The notes under the pieces were generated by a model, which saw nothing but the letters and a program-made list of their open reading frames with translations, searched no databases and had not been told where the DNA came from. From Nocardia sp. CC227C (GTDB lineage: Bacteria; Actinomycetota; Actinomycetes; Mycobacteriales; Mycobacteriaceae): 64,000 bases of DNA. A program made the position numbers and the translations under genes. Where the stretch lies: assembly GCF_030767025.1 (NCBI RefSeq), contig NZ_JASITE010000020.1, positions 53,057-117,056 of the forward strand. The letters are read 5' to 3'. Each line of letters begins with the position of its first letter. The stretch's first letter is position 1. This document shows positions 31,249 to 41,000 of the stretch, in pieces.

Positions 31249-32729
31249 CCCGCGGCGCGTGCCGGTGCGTCGCGGCGGGCGGATTCGAAGACCATGGCAT
31301 CGTCGGTGATCCGGCCGTAGCGCAGTCTCGGCAGGTCGCGCAGATAGTTCATGGTCAGCTTCCAGGGTGCGCGGTCACCCTGTTTGGGCAGGTATTCCAG
31401 CGCGCGCAGCACGTAGCCGGGTTCGAAGTCCAGGAAGGGCGCGGTGCCGACGGCGGGGTCGCGGACCGGGGTGGCCTTGGCGTAGCCGTGCGCGTCCATA
31501 TGCTTGAGCAGCCGAACCACGTACTCGCACACCAGATCCGCCTTCAGCGTCCAGGAGGCGTTGGTGTAGCCGAGCACATAGGCGAAGTTGGGGACGCCGG
31601 AGAGCATCATGGCCTTGTAGGCCATGGTGTCGGGCAGGGATACCGGCCGCCCGTCCACCACCAGGTCGATGTCGCCGAACACCAGCAGGTTCAACCCCGT
31701 CGCGGTGATGACGACATCGGCGTCGAGATCCGCGCCCGACCCGAGCCGGAGCCCGGTCTCGGTGAAGGTGTCGACGGTGTCGGTGACCATCGTCAACTGC
31801 CCCTTGCGGATGGCGCGGAAGAAATCACCGCCCGGCGCCAGGCACAGCCGCTGATCCCACGGGTTGTAGCGCGGGGTGAAGTGGGTGTCGATGTCGTAGC
31901 CCGCGGGCAGCCACTTCTCCTGCAAACCCCGGATCCAGGCCCGCATGCGTTCCGGATAGCGTTGGCACAGCTGGTAGATGGCGGTGCTGAAGACGACGTT
32001 CTTGGCGCGGGCCAGCCCGTAGGCGGTGCGCGCGGGCAGCCAGCGCCGCAGGCGCGCGGCCGTGGGGTCGCGCTCGGGCAGCGACAGGATGTAGGAGGGC
32101 GACCGCTGCAACAGGGTGACGTGCGCGCCCCGCCGGGCCAGCGCCGGGCCGAGGGTGACCGCGGTCGCGCCGGATCCGATGATGACCACCCGCCGGTCCG
32201 CGACCTCGAGGTCCTCGGGCCACTGCTGCGGATGCACGATCGGTCCGGGGAAGCGGTCGGTGCCCGCGAATTCCGGGGTGTAGCCCGCGTCGTAGCGGTA
32301 GTACCCGGAACAGCTGAACAGGAAATTCGCGGTGACGGTGCGGGTTTCGCCGTCGTGGTCCGCGGTGACCGTCCACCGCGCGTCCGCCGAGGACCATTCG
32401 GCGCGAATCACCCGGTGCCGGTAGCGGATGCGCTCGTCGATGCCGTTCTCCGCGGCGGTCTCGCGGACGTAGGACAGAATCGAGTCGCCGTCGGCGATGG
32501 CCTTGTCTCCCAGCCAGGGCCGGAAGCGGTAGCCGAGGGTGAACATATCCGAATCGGAGCGAATACCCGGGTAGCGGAACAGGTCCCAGGTGCCGCCGCT
32601 GGCCTCGCGGGCCTCCAGGATGAGGTAGCTGCGGGCCGGGAAAGCCCGTTGCAGATGGTAGGCGGCACCGATTCCGGACAGTCCGGCTCCCACTATGAGC
32701 ACGTCGACGTGCTCCGGCGCATCACTCAT
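31245..32729 (-). CDS. FAD-dependent Baeyer-Villiger monooxygenase (EthA-like)
   Basis: 494 residues. FAD motif VLIVGAGLSGIGAAYHLQRA; the Baeyer-Villiger fingerprint FPGPIVHPQQWP (FxGxxxHxxxW); and an NADPH motif VVIIGSGATAVTLGPALARR. Converts ketones or thiocarbonyls to esters, S-oxides and similar with O2 and NADPH. The frame is open for 73 more codons upstream, but ATG 32729 gives the FAD motif at the normal position. It lies 35 bases behind a co-directional TetR gene, so they may form one transcript, unlike the divergent ethA-ethR pair of mycobacteria. Confidence 0.9.
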   Translation of the reverse strand: MSDAPEHVDVLIVGAGLSGIGAAYHLQRAFPARSYLILEAREASGGTWDLFRYPGIRSDSDMFTLGYRFRPWLGDKAIADGDSILSYVRETAAENGIDERIRYRHRVIRAEWSSADARWTVTADHDGETRTVTANFLFSCSGYYRYDAGYTPEFAGTDRFPGPIVHPQQWPEDLEVADRRVVIIGSGATAVTLGPALARRGAHVTLLQRSPSYILSLPERDPTAARLRRWLPARTAYGLARAKNVVFSTAIYQLCQRYPERMRAWIRGLQEKWLPAGYDIDTHFTPRYNPWDQRLCLAPGGDFFRAIRKGQLTMVTDTVDTFTETGLRLGSGADLDADVVITATGLNLLVFGDIDLVVDGRPVSLPDTMAYKAMMLSGVPNFAYVLGYTNASWTLKADLVCEYVVRLLKHMDAHGYAKATPVRDPAVGTAPFLDFEPGYVLRALEYLPKQGDRAPWKLTMNYLRDLPRLRYGRITDDAMVFESARRDAPARAAG

Positions 32730-32764
32730 CGTTCCCGTCCTCGCTGCTTCCGCCCAACCCGGCA

Positions 32765-33484
32765 TCAGTGCCGGTCGGTGCCCTGCGCACCCGACTCCAG
32801 GGTATCGATGCCGGCCAGCAGGCCGTCCACGAACCGCGCTATCGCCGCATCGCAGGGCAGCATTTCGCGCACCGCGCTCCACCGCGGCAGGATGTCGCGC
32901 ACCTCGGGGAAGTCGGCCAGGTCGTCCGCGCTCACGAAATCGGTCCACCGGGGCGGCCGGGCGTCCGCCGGCGCGGCCGCCCGTTCGGCGTCCGCGCGAC
33001 GCATGAGCAGCTCACCGAGCACGAAGCGCCACAGCGCGGCGTACATGTACGCGGCGTACTCCGGGCTGGCACCCAGCCTCCTTGCGTTCCTGATGAATTC
33101 GTCCAGGATCCACAGCGCCGCGCGGCCGAAGGATTCCCCGCCCACCAGCAGTTCGGCCACCCAGGGCAGCTCCTGGAGCATATCGATGAGATAGCCGATG
33201 AGCGCGATCAGGCGCTCGCGCGGATCATCCGGCAGCCGGGGCGCGGGCAGTTCCTCGGCGCGGGCGCTGAGTACGGCGATGAACAGCTGCGCCTGCGCCG
33301 GGAAGTGGTGGTAGACGGCCGCGGTGCTGACGCCGAGCTCATCGGCGAGTTTGCGCATGCTGAAGGCGTCCCGCCCGCCCGCGGCGAGCATCCGCGTGGT
33401 CGCGGCGATGACGTCCTCCCGGCTCACGCGCACGGGCCGGCCCCGCCGCCGGGGTGTGGTCGCACTGTCGGCCATGGCTCCCAT
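32765..33484 (-). CDS. TetR family regulator beside the monooxygenase and MFS genes
   Basis: 239 residues from ATG 33484 (GAGGGTG upstream); ATG 33475 is an alternative. Helix-turn-helix: SREDVIAATTRMLAAGGRDA, FSMRKLADELGVSTAAVYHH. The C-terminal domain resembles the tetracycline-repressor C-domain class (LIALIGYLIDMLQELPWVAE). It is divergent from an MFS exporter and upstream of the Baeyer-Villiger enzyme, so it may control both. The AT-rich gap at 33530-33560 holds a loose CCATA-TTAAA/TTTAA-TTATGG dyad as a possible site. Confidence 0.88.
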   Translation of the reverse strand: MGAMADSATTPRRRGRPVRVSREDVIAATTRMLAAGGRDAFSMRKLADELGVSTAAVYHHFPAQAQLFIAVLSARAEELPAPRLPDDPRERLIALIGYLIDMLQELPWVAELLVGGESFGRAALWILDEFIRNARRLGASPEYAAYMYAALWRFVLGELLMRRADAERAAAPADARPPRWTDFVSADDLADFPEVRDILPRWSAVREMLPCDAAIARFVDGLLAGIDTLESGAQGTDRH

Positions 33485-33565
33485 TCTGCGAAATCACCCT
33501 CTCGACACCGTCGTCAGGCCATGCTAACCATATTAAACACGCGTTATTTAATTATGGAGGTTGCC

Positions 33566-34981
33566 GTGACCGATCGCTCCGACGGTCGGGTGGGCTGGAC
33601 GCTCGCCGTCGTCTTCACCGTCATGTTCCTGGTGTCCCTGGATCTGTCGATCGTCAATGTGGCACTGCCGGACATCGACTCCGACCTGCACTTCACCGGC
33701 TCCGGACTGAGCTGGGTGATCAACGCCTACCTGCTCACCTTCGCGGGCCTCATGCTGTTGGGCGGACGGCTGGCCGACCTGGTGAGCCGCCGCATCCTGC
33801 TGCTGGGCAGCCTGGCGGTCTTCGCCCTCGCCAGCGCCTGGGGCGGGCTCGCCCAGCAGGCCGGGGAACTGCTCGCCGCCCGCGCGGTCCAGGGCGTGGC
33901 CGCGGCGGTCCTCGCGCCGATGTCACTGGCCCTGGTCACCTCCGAATTCGCCGAGGGCCCGGCGCGTTCCAAGGCCATGGCGGTCTGGGGCGGCGCGGGC
34001 GCGGCCGGCGGCGCGGCCGGTGTGGTGCTGAGCGGACTGCTCACCGAATACGTCGGCTGGCGGGCGGTCATGTGGGTGAACGTGCTCTTCGCGGCGCTGG
34101 CCGCGGCCGCGGTGCTGCGCGCCGTCGCCCACCGCACCGTGACGCGCCGGGCGGGCCTGGATCTGCCGGGCGCGGTGCTGGTCACCGCGGGTGTGACCGC
34201 GCTGGTGGTGGCGGTGATCTCGACCGAGGAGCACGGCTGGACCTCGGCACGCACCCTCGGCTGGGCGGTGGCCGGAGTGCTCGCCCTGGCCGCCTTCGCG
34301 GTGGTGGAGGCGCGCAGCGCCGATCCCCTGGTGCCGCTGGGCTTCCTGCGCCGTCGCTCGCTCGTCGGGGCCACCGTCTTCGGTTTCATGCTGGCCTCGG
34401 CGCAGTTCGCGAGCTTCTACTTCGTATCACTGCTCATGCAGCGGGTGCTCGGCTACTCGCCGGTGGCGACCGGACTGGCGTTCGTGCCCTTCTGTGTCGG
34501 CGTGGGCATCGGCCTGCGGGCCGCCATGCTCACCGCGCCGAAGTACGGCCCGCGCCCGGTGCTGTTGATCGGCGGCCTGCTGGGCGCGGCGGGCCTGTTG
34601 TGGTTCGGATTCGCCACTCCGACATCGGGTTTCCTGGTCGCGATCCTGGGCCCGTCGATGGTGGCGAGCATCGGCGTCGGCGCGGCCACGGTGGCGATGG
34701 GAACCGCGGCCGCCAGCGGCGTGCCCGCCGAGCAGTCCGGGCTGGCCTCCGGAATCCTCAACAGCACACGGCAGCTCGGCGGCTCGCTGGGGCTGGCGGT
34801 GCTGGCCACCACGGCCGCGACCGTCACCGGCGATAGTGGCGCGCCCGAGGCGCTCGCGGACGGGTACACCACCGCCCTGCGGCTGGCGGCGGCGCTGCTC
34901 GCGGTCGGGGCGGTGGCCGCCGCGCTCATCCTGCGCGCACCGGCCCGGCAGCCCGCACCCGCTGCCGCACCCGCGCCGTAG
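33566..34981 (+). CDS. MFS drug exporter, DHA2 (14-helix) type
   Basis: 471 residues; GTG 33566 is preceded by GGAGG at ideal spacing and preferred over ATG 33554. N-terminal motif: LVSLDLSIVNVALPDIDSDL in the first helix, then the loop motif GGRLADLVSRRILLLGS. Fourteen hydrophobic spans are suggested, with the antiporter-type segment in helix 5 (GAAGGAAGVVLSGLLTEYVG). Proton-driven efflux of hydrophobic compounds is the expected role. Divergent tetR suggests substrate-inducible expression. The Ala/Pro tail (RQPAPAAAPAP) runs into a GC repeat tract. Confidence 0.9.
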   Translation: MTDRSDGRVGWTLAVVFTVMFLVSLDLSIVNVALPDIDSDLHFTGSGLSWVINAYLLTFAGLMLLGGRLADLVSRRILLLGSLAVFALASAWGGLAQQAGELLAARAVQGVAAAVLAPMSLALVTSEFAEGPARSKAMAVWGGAGAAGGAAGVVLSGLLTEYVGWRAVMWVNVLFAALAAAAVLRAVAHRTVTRRAGLDLPGAVLVTAGVTALVVAVISTEEHGWTSARTLGWAVAGVLALAAFAVVEARSADPLVPLGFLRRRSLVGATVFGFMLASAQFASFYFVSLLMQRVLGYSPVATGLAFVPFCVGVGIGLRAAMLTAPKYGPRPVLLIGGLLGAAGLLWFGFATPTSGFLVAILGPSMVASIGVGAATVAMGTAAASGVPAEQSGLASGILNSTRQLGGSLGLAVLATTAATVTGDSGAPEALADGYTTALRLAAALLAVGAVAAALILRAPARQPAPAAAPAP

Positions 34982-35110
34982 CCGCGGGTGCCGCACCCGC
35001 GCCGTAGCCGCGGCAGCACGGCGAACATGGTCCGCGGCAGCGGCGGCGCACAGTCCGCGCCAGCGGCGGCGCACACGGTCCGCGGCAGCACGGCGGCAGA
35101 GCCCGCGGCG
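34963..35110. repeat. GC-rich tandem/interspersed short repeats after the MFS gene
   Basis: The unit TGCCGCACCCGCGCCGTAGC occurs twice in tandem across the MFS stop codon. It is followed by irregular copies of GTCCGCGGCAGC and GCGGCGGCGCACA up to about 35110. It fills the convergent gap with the alpha/beta-hydrolase gene. It probably arose by slippage; the first unit encodes the Ala/Pro tail of the exporter. Confidence 0.6.
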
Positions 35111-35132
35111 CGCCGCCGCCGTCGCCGGATAC

Positions 35133-35975
35133 CTATGGCGTATCGAGGAATTCGGCGACGGTGGCGGCGACCAGGGCGGGATCGTTCTTGTCGATGCCGA
35201 AGTGGTCCAGACCGCGGAAGGTGTAGCGCACGCAGTGCGGGATGACCGCCGCGAGTCGGTCGCGGTCGGCGTCGTCGCGAGCGAGCCGGTCGCGGTCGCC
35301 GTCCATGAGCAGCACCTCCGCCGTGATGTCGCGATAGTGCGGATAGGTGTCGTCCAGGCGGATGACCTCGCGGTGCTCGCGCAGGTTCTCCCACAGCAGA
35401 CTCGAGACGATGTCGCGCTCAGGGGCTTTCATGGCCAGCGGCATGGCGCGTTCCAGCATCCACTTCGGGACGCGGCGGATGCCCTCGGGGCCGACGGCGC
35501 GCAGGTACTGCACGAACGCCTTCCAGGGCTTGTCCTGCCGCAGATACTTCTCATAGGCCGGAATCCAGTTCGAGGGCATCGAACCGTCCACGGACACACC
35601 GGGTTCGTACACCGCGACCTTCCGAATCTCCGGATCCCGCGCCGCCTCCAGGGCGATGAGGCCGCCGTAACCGTGCCCGACCAGCAGTGTCGCGCCGGTC
35701 TTGTCGCGCAGCGCGCGCAGATCCTCGAGTTCGGTGTCGATGCTGTAGTCCTCCCCCTGGGGGCCGCTGTCGCCGCGGCCGCGCCGCTCCATGATGTGGA
35801 CGGTGAATCGCTCCCCCAGGGTGCGGGCGAAGCGGGCGAACCCCGCGGCCACCGACAGCGCCCCCGGAATCACGATCACGCCCGGGCCGCGCCCGGTGGT
35901 GTGAAAGGCGATCGGCGTGCCGTCGGCGGCGATGATCGTCTCGCTGGTTCCCTCGAATTCGGCAGGCATTCCCAT
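35133..35975 (-). CDS. Alpha/beta-hydrolase fold protein lacking the serine nucleophile
   Basis: 280 residues. Fold landmarks are complete: HTTGRGPGVIVIPGALS with an oxyanion loop, MERRGRGDSGPQGEDYSID, then the nucleophile elbow, which reads VGHGYGG. Gly102 stands where GHSxGG enzymes have Ser. The acid region VLLMDGDRDRLA and the His loop GLDHFGIDK (His258) remain. The GGT codon is one base from AGT (Ser). Either a recent loss of activity, a non-hydrolytic role (lyase, receptor or binding protein) or a sequence error. Start ATG 35975 or 35969. Stands alone, upstream of recD. Confidence 0.85.
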   Translation of the reverse strand: MGMPAEFEGTSETIIAADGTPIAFHTTGRGPGVIVIPGALSVAAGFARFARTLGERFTVHIMERRGRGDSGPQGEDYSIDTELEDLRALRDKTGATLLVGHGYGGLIALEAARDPEIRKVAVYEPGVSVDGSMPSNWIPAYEKYLRQDKPWKAFVQYLRAVGPEGIRRVPKWMLERAMPLAMKAPERDIVSSLLWENLREHREVIRLDDTYPHYRDITAEVLLMDGDRDRLARDDADRDRLAAVIPHCVRYTFRGLDHFGIDKNDPALVAATVAEFLDTP

Positions 35976-36011
35976 ATCCCCCAGTCTGCTCCAAACGGAC
36001 GAATCAGCGGT

Positions 36012-37889
36012 CTAGTTCACTCGCAGTCCGCTGGCGCGCAGTACTCGGCGGTCGATTCCGGAGCGGATGGACTCCTCGGTGCCGATGATCCGCACCCGTT
36101 GACGCGCGCGGGTGATGGCCGTGTACAGCAATTCCCTGGTGAGCAGCGTGGATTCGGGTCCGGGCAGCACCACGGAGACGGTGTCGTACTGGCTGCCCTG
36201 GCTGCGGTGGATGGTCATGGCGTACACGGTGGTGACGCCCGGGAACTGGGTCGGATGCACCAGATACGGTTCGGTGCCGCGTTGCAGGGCGGCGCGCAGG
36301 GTGCCGTCGGGGGCGCGGACGATCACGCCGGTGTCGCCGTTGTAGATGCGGGCCTCGTGGTCGTTGGCGGTGACCAGCAGTGGCTGACCCGGATACCACT
36401 GTCCCGCACCGGGATCGGAGGCGATGCCGGCGGCGGTGACCCAGCCGGCGGCGAGCCGGTCCCAACGCTCCACGCCGTACGGGCCCTGCCGGTGCGCGCA
36501 CAGCAGGCGATGCGATTCCAGGGCGGTGAGGGCGGCGGCGGCATCGCCGCGCAGCGCCGCGTCGGTGGCCTCGCCGGAGGCGCGCAGCACGTCCTCACGC
36601 ACCTCGGCGATGTCCTCGGGGGCGTGCAGGGACAGTTCGTGGCCGCCGTCGGCCAGCAGGGCGAGCGCGGCCTCGGCGTCACCCGCGCGCACGGCCACGG
36701 CCAGTTCGGCGATGCGGCCGCCGAAGCGGCGGCCCCGGGTGAGCCGGACGATACCGCCGCGCAGGCGTTCCCGCTCCCGCCCGGACAGCGCGTCCGGATG
36801 GGCGGTGGTGGCGGACAGGTCCGCGCCGAGGATCCGGTCCAGCGCCGGATTCGCCTGTCCCGGTACGGGTCCGGCGACCAGGTCGGCCAGCACCGCGCCC
36901 GCGTCCACCGAGGCCAGCTGATCGGGGTCGCCGACCAGCACGAGGCGCGCGTCCGGGCGGACGGCGGGCAGCAGATGGCTCATCATGGTCAGCGACACCA
37001 TGGACGTCTCGTCCACCACGATCACGTCGTAGGGCAGCCGGTTGAACTCGTTGTGCCGGAAGCGGGACGCGCCGCCGCGCTGCCAGCCCAGCAGGCGGTG
37101 CAGGGTGGCGGCGGTGAGTTCCGGCAGCCCGATATCCCCGGCCTGCTCCCGCACCGACTCCTGTAGGCGCGCGGCGGCCTTGCCGGTCGGCGCGGCCAGG
37201 GCGATGCGCAGGGCGGGCGCGTCCGGGACCGCCTGCTGATGCGCCACCAGCAGCGCCAGCACCCGGGCGATGGTGTGCGTTTTGCCGGTGCCGGGGCCAC
37301 CGGCGACGACGGTGGTCCACTGGGTGGCGGCCAGGGCCGCCGCCAGCCGCTGCCGGTCGGGCGGCTCGCCCGGCCCGGCCTGATCGGGGAAGAGCCGATC
37401 CAGTTCGCGCCGGACCAGTTCCGCGTCCACCATCGGGTGGGTGGCGGCACGTTCGGTCAGCACCCGGCGGATGGTCTGTTCCTGCTGGTGGTAGCGGCTC
37501 AGATAGAGCAGCGGTCCGGCGGGCGTGTCGATCAGGCGCAGCGGGGTGAGCGGTCCGGCCGGGCTGCCGCACACCAGCGGGCTCACCCGCAGCGCCGCGA
37601 TGACGGCGTCCACGTCGGGCCAGGGGAGGGTGGCGGGGTCGATCGCCGACTCCTCGGTGCCCTCGGCGTCCACGCCGATCTCGTGCATGCGGCGCAGTTC
37701 CAGACAGACCGAACCGGAGCGCACGGCGCGCACGGTGAGGGCGATCGCGAACAGCACCAGCGGTGATTCCTCCCGCCCCAGCCGCCCCAGCCGCACGGCC
37801 ACGTGCACGTCGGCGGCGGACAGCACGCCCGCCTCGTTGAAGGTGCGCAGCGGTCCGGTGCCACGCTGCGCCACCGCGATCGACGTCAT
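36012..37889 (-). CDS. recD: Exodeoxyribonuclease V alpha subunit RecD
   Basis: 625 residues from ATG 37889. 5'-3' SF1 helicase of RecBCD. Walker A VVAGGPGTGKTHTIARVLAL; DEAD-like VVDETSMVSLTMMSHLL; LVLVGDPDQLASVDAG; C-terminal UvrD-type motifs VYAMTIHRSQGSQYDTVSVV and LLYTAITRARQRVRIIG. The N-terminal domain that contacts RecC is present (residues 1-180). The frame extends 31 codons upstream without resemblance. Last gene of recC-recB-recD, 126 bases after recB. Confidence 0.95.
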   Translation of the reverse strand: MTSIAVAQRGTGPLRTFNEAGVLSAADVHVAVRLGRLGREESPLVLFAIALTVRAVRSGSVCLELRRMHEIGVDAEGTEESAIDPATLPWPDVDAVIAALRVSPLVCGSPAGPLTPLRLIDTPAGPLLYLSRYHQQEQTIRRVLTERAATHPMVDAELVRRELDRLFPDQAGPGEPPDRQRLAAALAATQWTTVVAGGPGTGKTHTIARVLALLVAHQQAVPDAPALRIALAAPTGKAAARLQESVREQAGDIGLPELTAATLHRLLGWQRGGASRFRHNEFNRLPYDVIVVDETSMVSLTMMSHLLPAVRPDARLVLVGDPDQLASVDAGAVLADLVAGPVPGQANPALDRILGADLSATTAHPDALSGRERERLRGGIVRLTRGRRFGGRIAELAVAVRAGDAEAALALLADGGHELSLHAPEDIAEVREDVLRASGEATDAALRGDAAAALTALESHRLLCAHRQGPYGVERWDRLAAGWVTAAGIASDPGAGQWYPGQPLLVTANDHEARIYNGDTGVIVRAPDGTLRAALQRGTEPYLVHPTQFPGVTTVYAMTIHRSQGSQYDTVSVVLPGPESTLLTRELLYTAITRARQRVRIIGTEESIRSGIDRRVLRASGLRVN

Positions 37890-38015
37890 CGCCCGGTCAC
37901 CCCCTTCTCCTCGCCCGCTGTTCTCGACAGATGGCCCGTGCGGCCACACCGGTCGGGCGCGAACGAGCGGCCCGCCGCGCACCGAATCGCCGTGTGCATG
38001 GCGCGATCACCACCG

Positions 38016-41000
38016 TCATACCCGTCCTCCGCCCGTCTCGCCCGCCAGCAGGCCGGACAGTTCGACCACCAGCGCGGCGGGCGGCTCCCAGTCGAAAACG
38101 CCCGCACCGTCCGGGGTGTCGGGGCCGACCATGCCGCGCACGAACAGGTACCGGATGCCGCCGAGGTGGCGCGCCGGGTCGTAGTCGGGCAGCCGCCAGC
38201 GCAGATAGCGGTGCAGGGCAACGGAATACAGAATCGCCTGGAGCGGGTAGTGGGAGCGCATCATCTCGGCGGCCATGTGCTCGTGGGTGTAGTGGGCCAC
38301 GGTGAGGTCGCCGGTGCCCAGACGGTTGGTCTTGTAGTCGACGACGACGAAGCGCGGGCCGGGAATGCGCAGTACGGCGTCGATGCTGCCGGTGAGGTAG
38401 CCGCGCAGCGGGGTGTCGTCGAGGTCGGCGAGCTGGTCGGCGTAGTCGGCCAGGGGATCGTCCGGCGGCAGGTGGCGGCGCAGCAGGGTGGCGATCCGGG
38501 GCACGGTCACCCGCTCGCGGGCCGGTGTGTCGCCCCCGGCGAGGGGCAGTTCGAAATCGAGTTCGCTGAGTCGGTCGCGGGTGGGAATGTCGGCGAGGCA
38601 GCCGAAGCCGATCGGGGTGCGCATGACGGCCAGCAGCGCCCGCGACAGCACCTCGGGATCGGCGTCGAACATCTGCTCGGCCACGGCGTGCGCGGTGCGG
38701 TCGCGGATCTCGGCGGCGAGGTCGGGGGCGTCGGTGTCGACGTACTCCAGCACCTCGTGCACGAGGGTGCCGAATTCCGCGCCGTAGGGCAGTTCGTTCA
38801 TGAGCGAGGGCGCGTTCATGTACGAGGGCGCGGCCACGGGGGCCGCTTCGTCGGCGAGCGGGCTCGGCACGTCGGGTTCGTCGGCGATGCCGCGGCCGTC
38901 CGGGGTGTCGGTGGCGGGTGCGTGGTCGTGGGCACCGGCGGTGAGCGCGGAGTACGACGTGCGCCGCCAGTCGTGGTCGAGCACCCGGTCGAAGCGGGCG
39001 GCGGCGAGGTCGCCGACCGCGCCGCCGGAGGTCGCGGTCGCCAGTCGAGCCGCCCGCGCCCGGTCCACCGGTTCCACCGTGATCACGCCGTCGGCGGCGG
39101 TGGCGGCCCAGGTGGTGATCCGGTCCAGGGCGATGTGGTCGGCGGGCACCGCCACCTTGTCGGCGACCTCGCCGCCGCCGGGTTCGCGGCCGAACAGCAT
39201 GCGGTGCAGCGGTCCGGTGGCAGTGTTGTAGCTGGGCGCCCACCAGGCCACCACCTGCGCTCCGGCGCGGGTGAGCGCGACATAGAGCAGCCGCAGCTCC
39301 TCCCCCGCCGCCTCGGCCTCGGCGCGCAGTTTGCGCTGGGCGTGGCCGGGGGCGTCGGGGCCGCCGACATCGAGCACGCGGCGGTCCTGCTCGTCGTGGA
39401 ACAGCAGGGCCGCGTTCTTGGGCAGCATCATCGAGTCCCACGCGAAAGGCAGGTAGACGACCGGGAATTCGAGGCCCTTGCTGGCGTGTACGGTGGCGAT
39501 CTGCACCGAGCGGGCGTCGCGGTCCAGGCGGCGGCTGCGGCCGGTCACCGCACCCGAGGCGGGGTCGCGCACCCGGTCGGCGAGCCAGCGGGCCAGCGCG
39601 GTGAGGCCCAGGGATTCACGCAGCGCAGTCTCGTCGAGCAGCTGGGCGATCTGCCGCAGGTCGGTGAGCTGGCGTTCACCGCCGTCGAGGGAGAGCAGAC
39701 GCGGTGCGAGTTCCCGTTCGGCGGAGAGCTTTTCGAAGACGGCCGCGAATCCGGCGCGGGTGAACAGGCGGGCGCAGTCACGCAGCTGGGCGCTCAGCTG
39801 ACCGACGAGATCGGCTCCGCCGCTGTCGATCTCGGCGGCGGACAGCCCGAACAGCGCGGTGCCCGCGGCCAGTCGGACGCGGTCGGCGCGGTGCGGCTGC
39901 TCCAGGGCGCGCAGCACCCACAGCCAGTCCATGGCCGATTCGGTGCCGAAAACGCTGGCCCCGCCGGTGAGTACGGAGGGCACCCCGGCCTTCTCCAGTG
40001 CGGCGCGCACCAGGTTCAGCTGGGTGTGGGTGCGCACCAGCACGGCGATATCGCCCGCGTCCACCGGGCGCGCACCCGCGGCGGTGGCGAGGGTGACCCC
40101 GGATTCGAGCAGGCGCACGATATCGGCCGCCACATCGGTCGCGACGCGTTCGCGCTGGCGGCCGACGGCGGGGAAACCGGATTTGTTGAGCGGTCCGGCG
40201 CCGCTGCGCGGGAAACAGCGCAGCCGCAGCGGGGTGATGGTCTCGGCCGGGCCGGACAGCCGGGTCCACGGGCGGGTGGCCGCGACCGGGTGCACGCGAA
40301 TCTCCCGATGCCCCAGCGCCGCTCCGCTCTGGACGTGTGCGAGGGCTTCGAGCAGTCCGGCGTCGCTGCGCCAGTTGACGGTGAGTTCGCGGCGGCTGTC
40401 GGCGACGGAGACGGCGGTCAGGTAGCTGAGCACTTCCGCACCCCGGAAGGCGTAGATGGCCTGCTTCGGGTCACCGACCAGGACGAGGGTGGCGTGGCCG
40501 TGGAAGGCGCGACGCAGGATGTCCCACTGGAGTGGGTCGGTGTCCTGGAATTCGTCCACCAGCGCCACCCGGAACCGGTCGCGGACGCGGCGGCAGGCCC
40601 GCTCCCCGTGCTCCGGGTCGGCCAGCACCCGGTGCAGCAGCACCAGCAGGTCGTCGAAGTCCCGGATGCCCGAAAGCTGTTTGCGGCGCGCCACTTCCGC
40701 CCGCACCGCCTCGGCGAAGGCCACCCGTTCGGCCGCCGGGTCGCCGTCGTACTCGGCCCGCGGCACCAGGATCGACTGCCGGTCCCCCACCGCGGCGGTC
40801 GCCAGCTCGTGCGCCTCCGACGGGGAGAACGGCGCGCCGTCGCGCGCGTACCGGCTCACGTACAGGTCGTCGGCCACGGTGGCGACGACATCCTCGATGC
40901 TCTCCACCAGCCGGGCCCCCGGATCCCGCTCCCCCGCCAGCCCCAGCTCGTCGAGCATGCGCTGGCAGAAGCTGTGTGTGGTGGCGATCGACCCGGCGTC

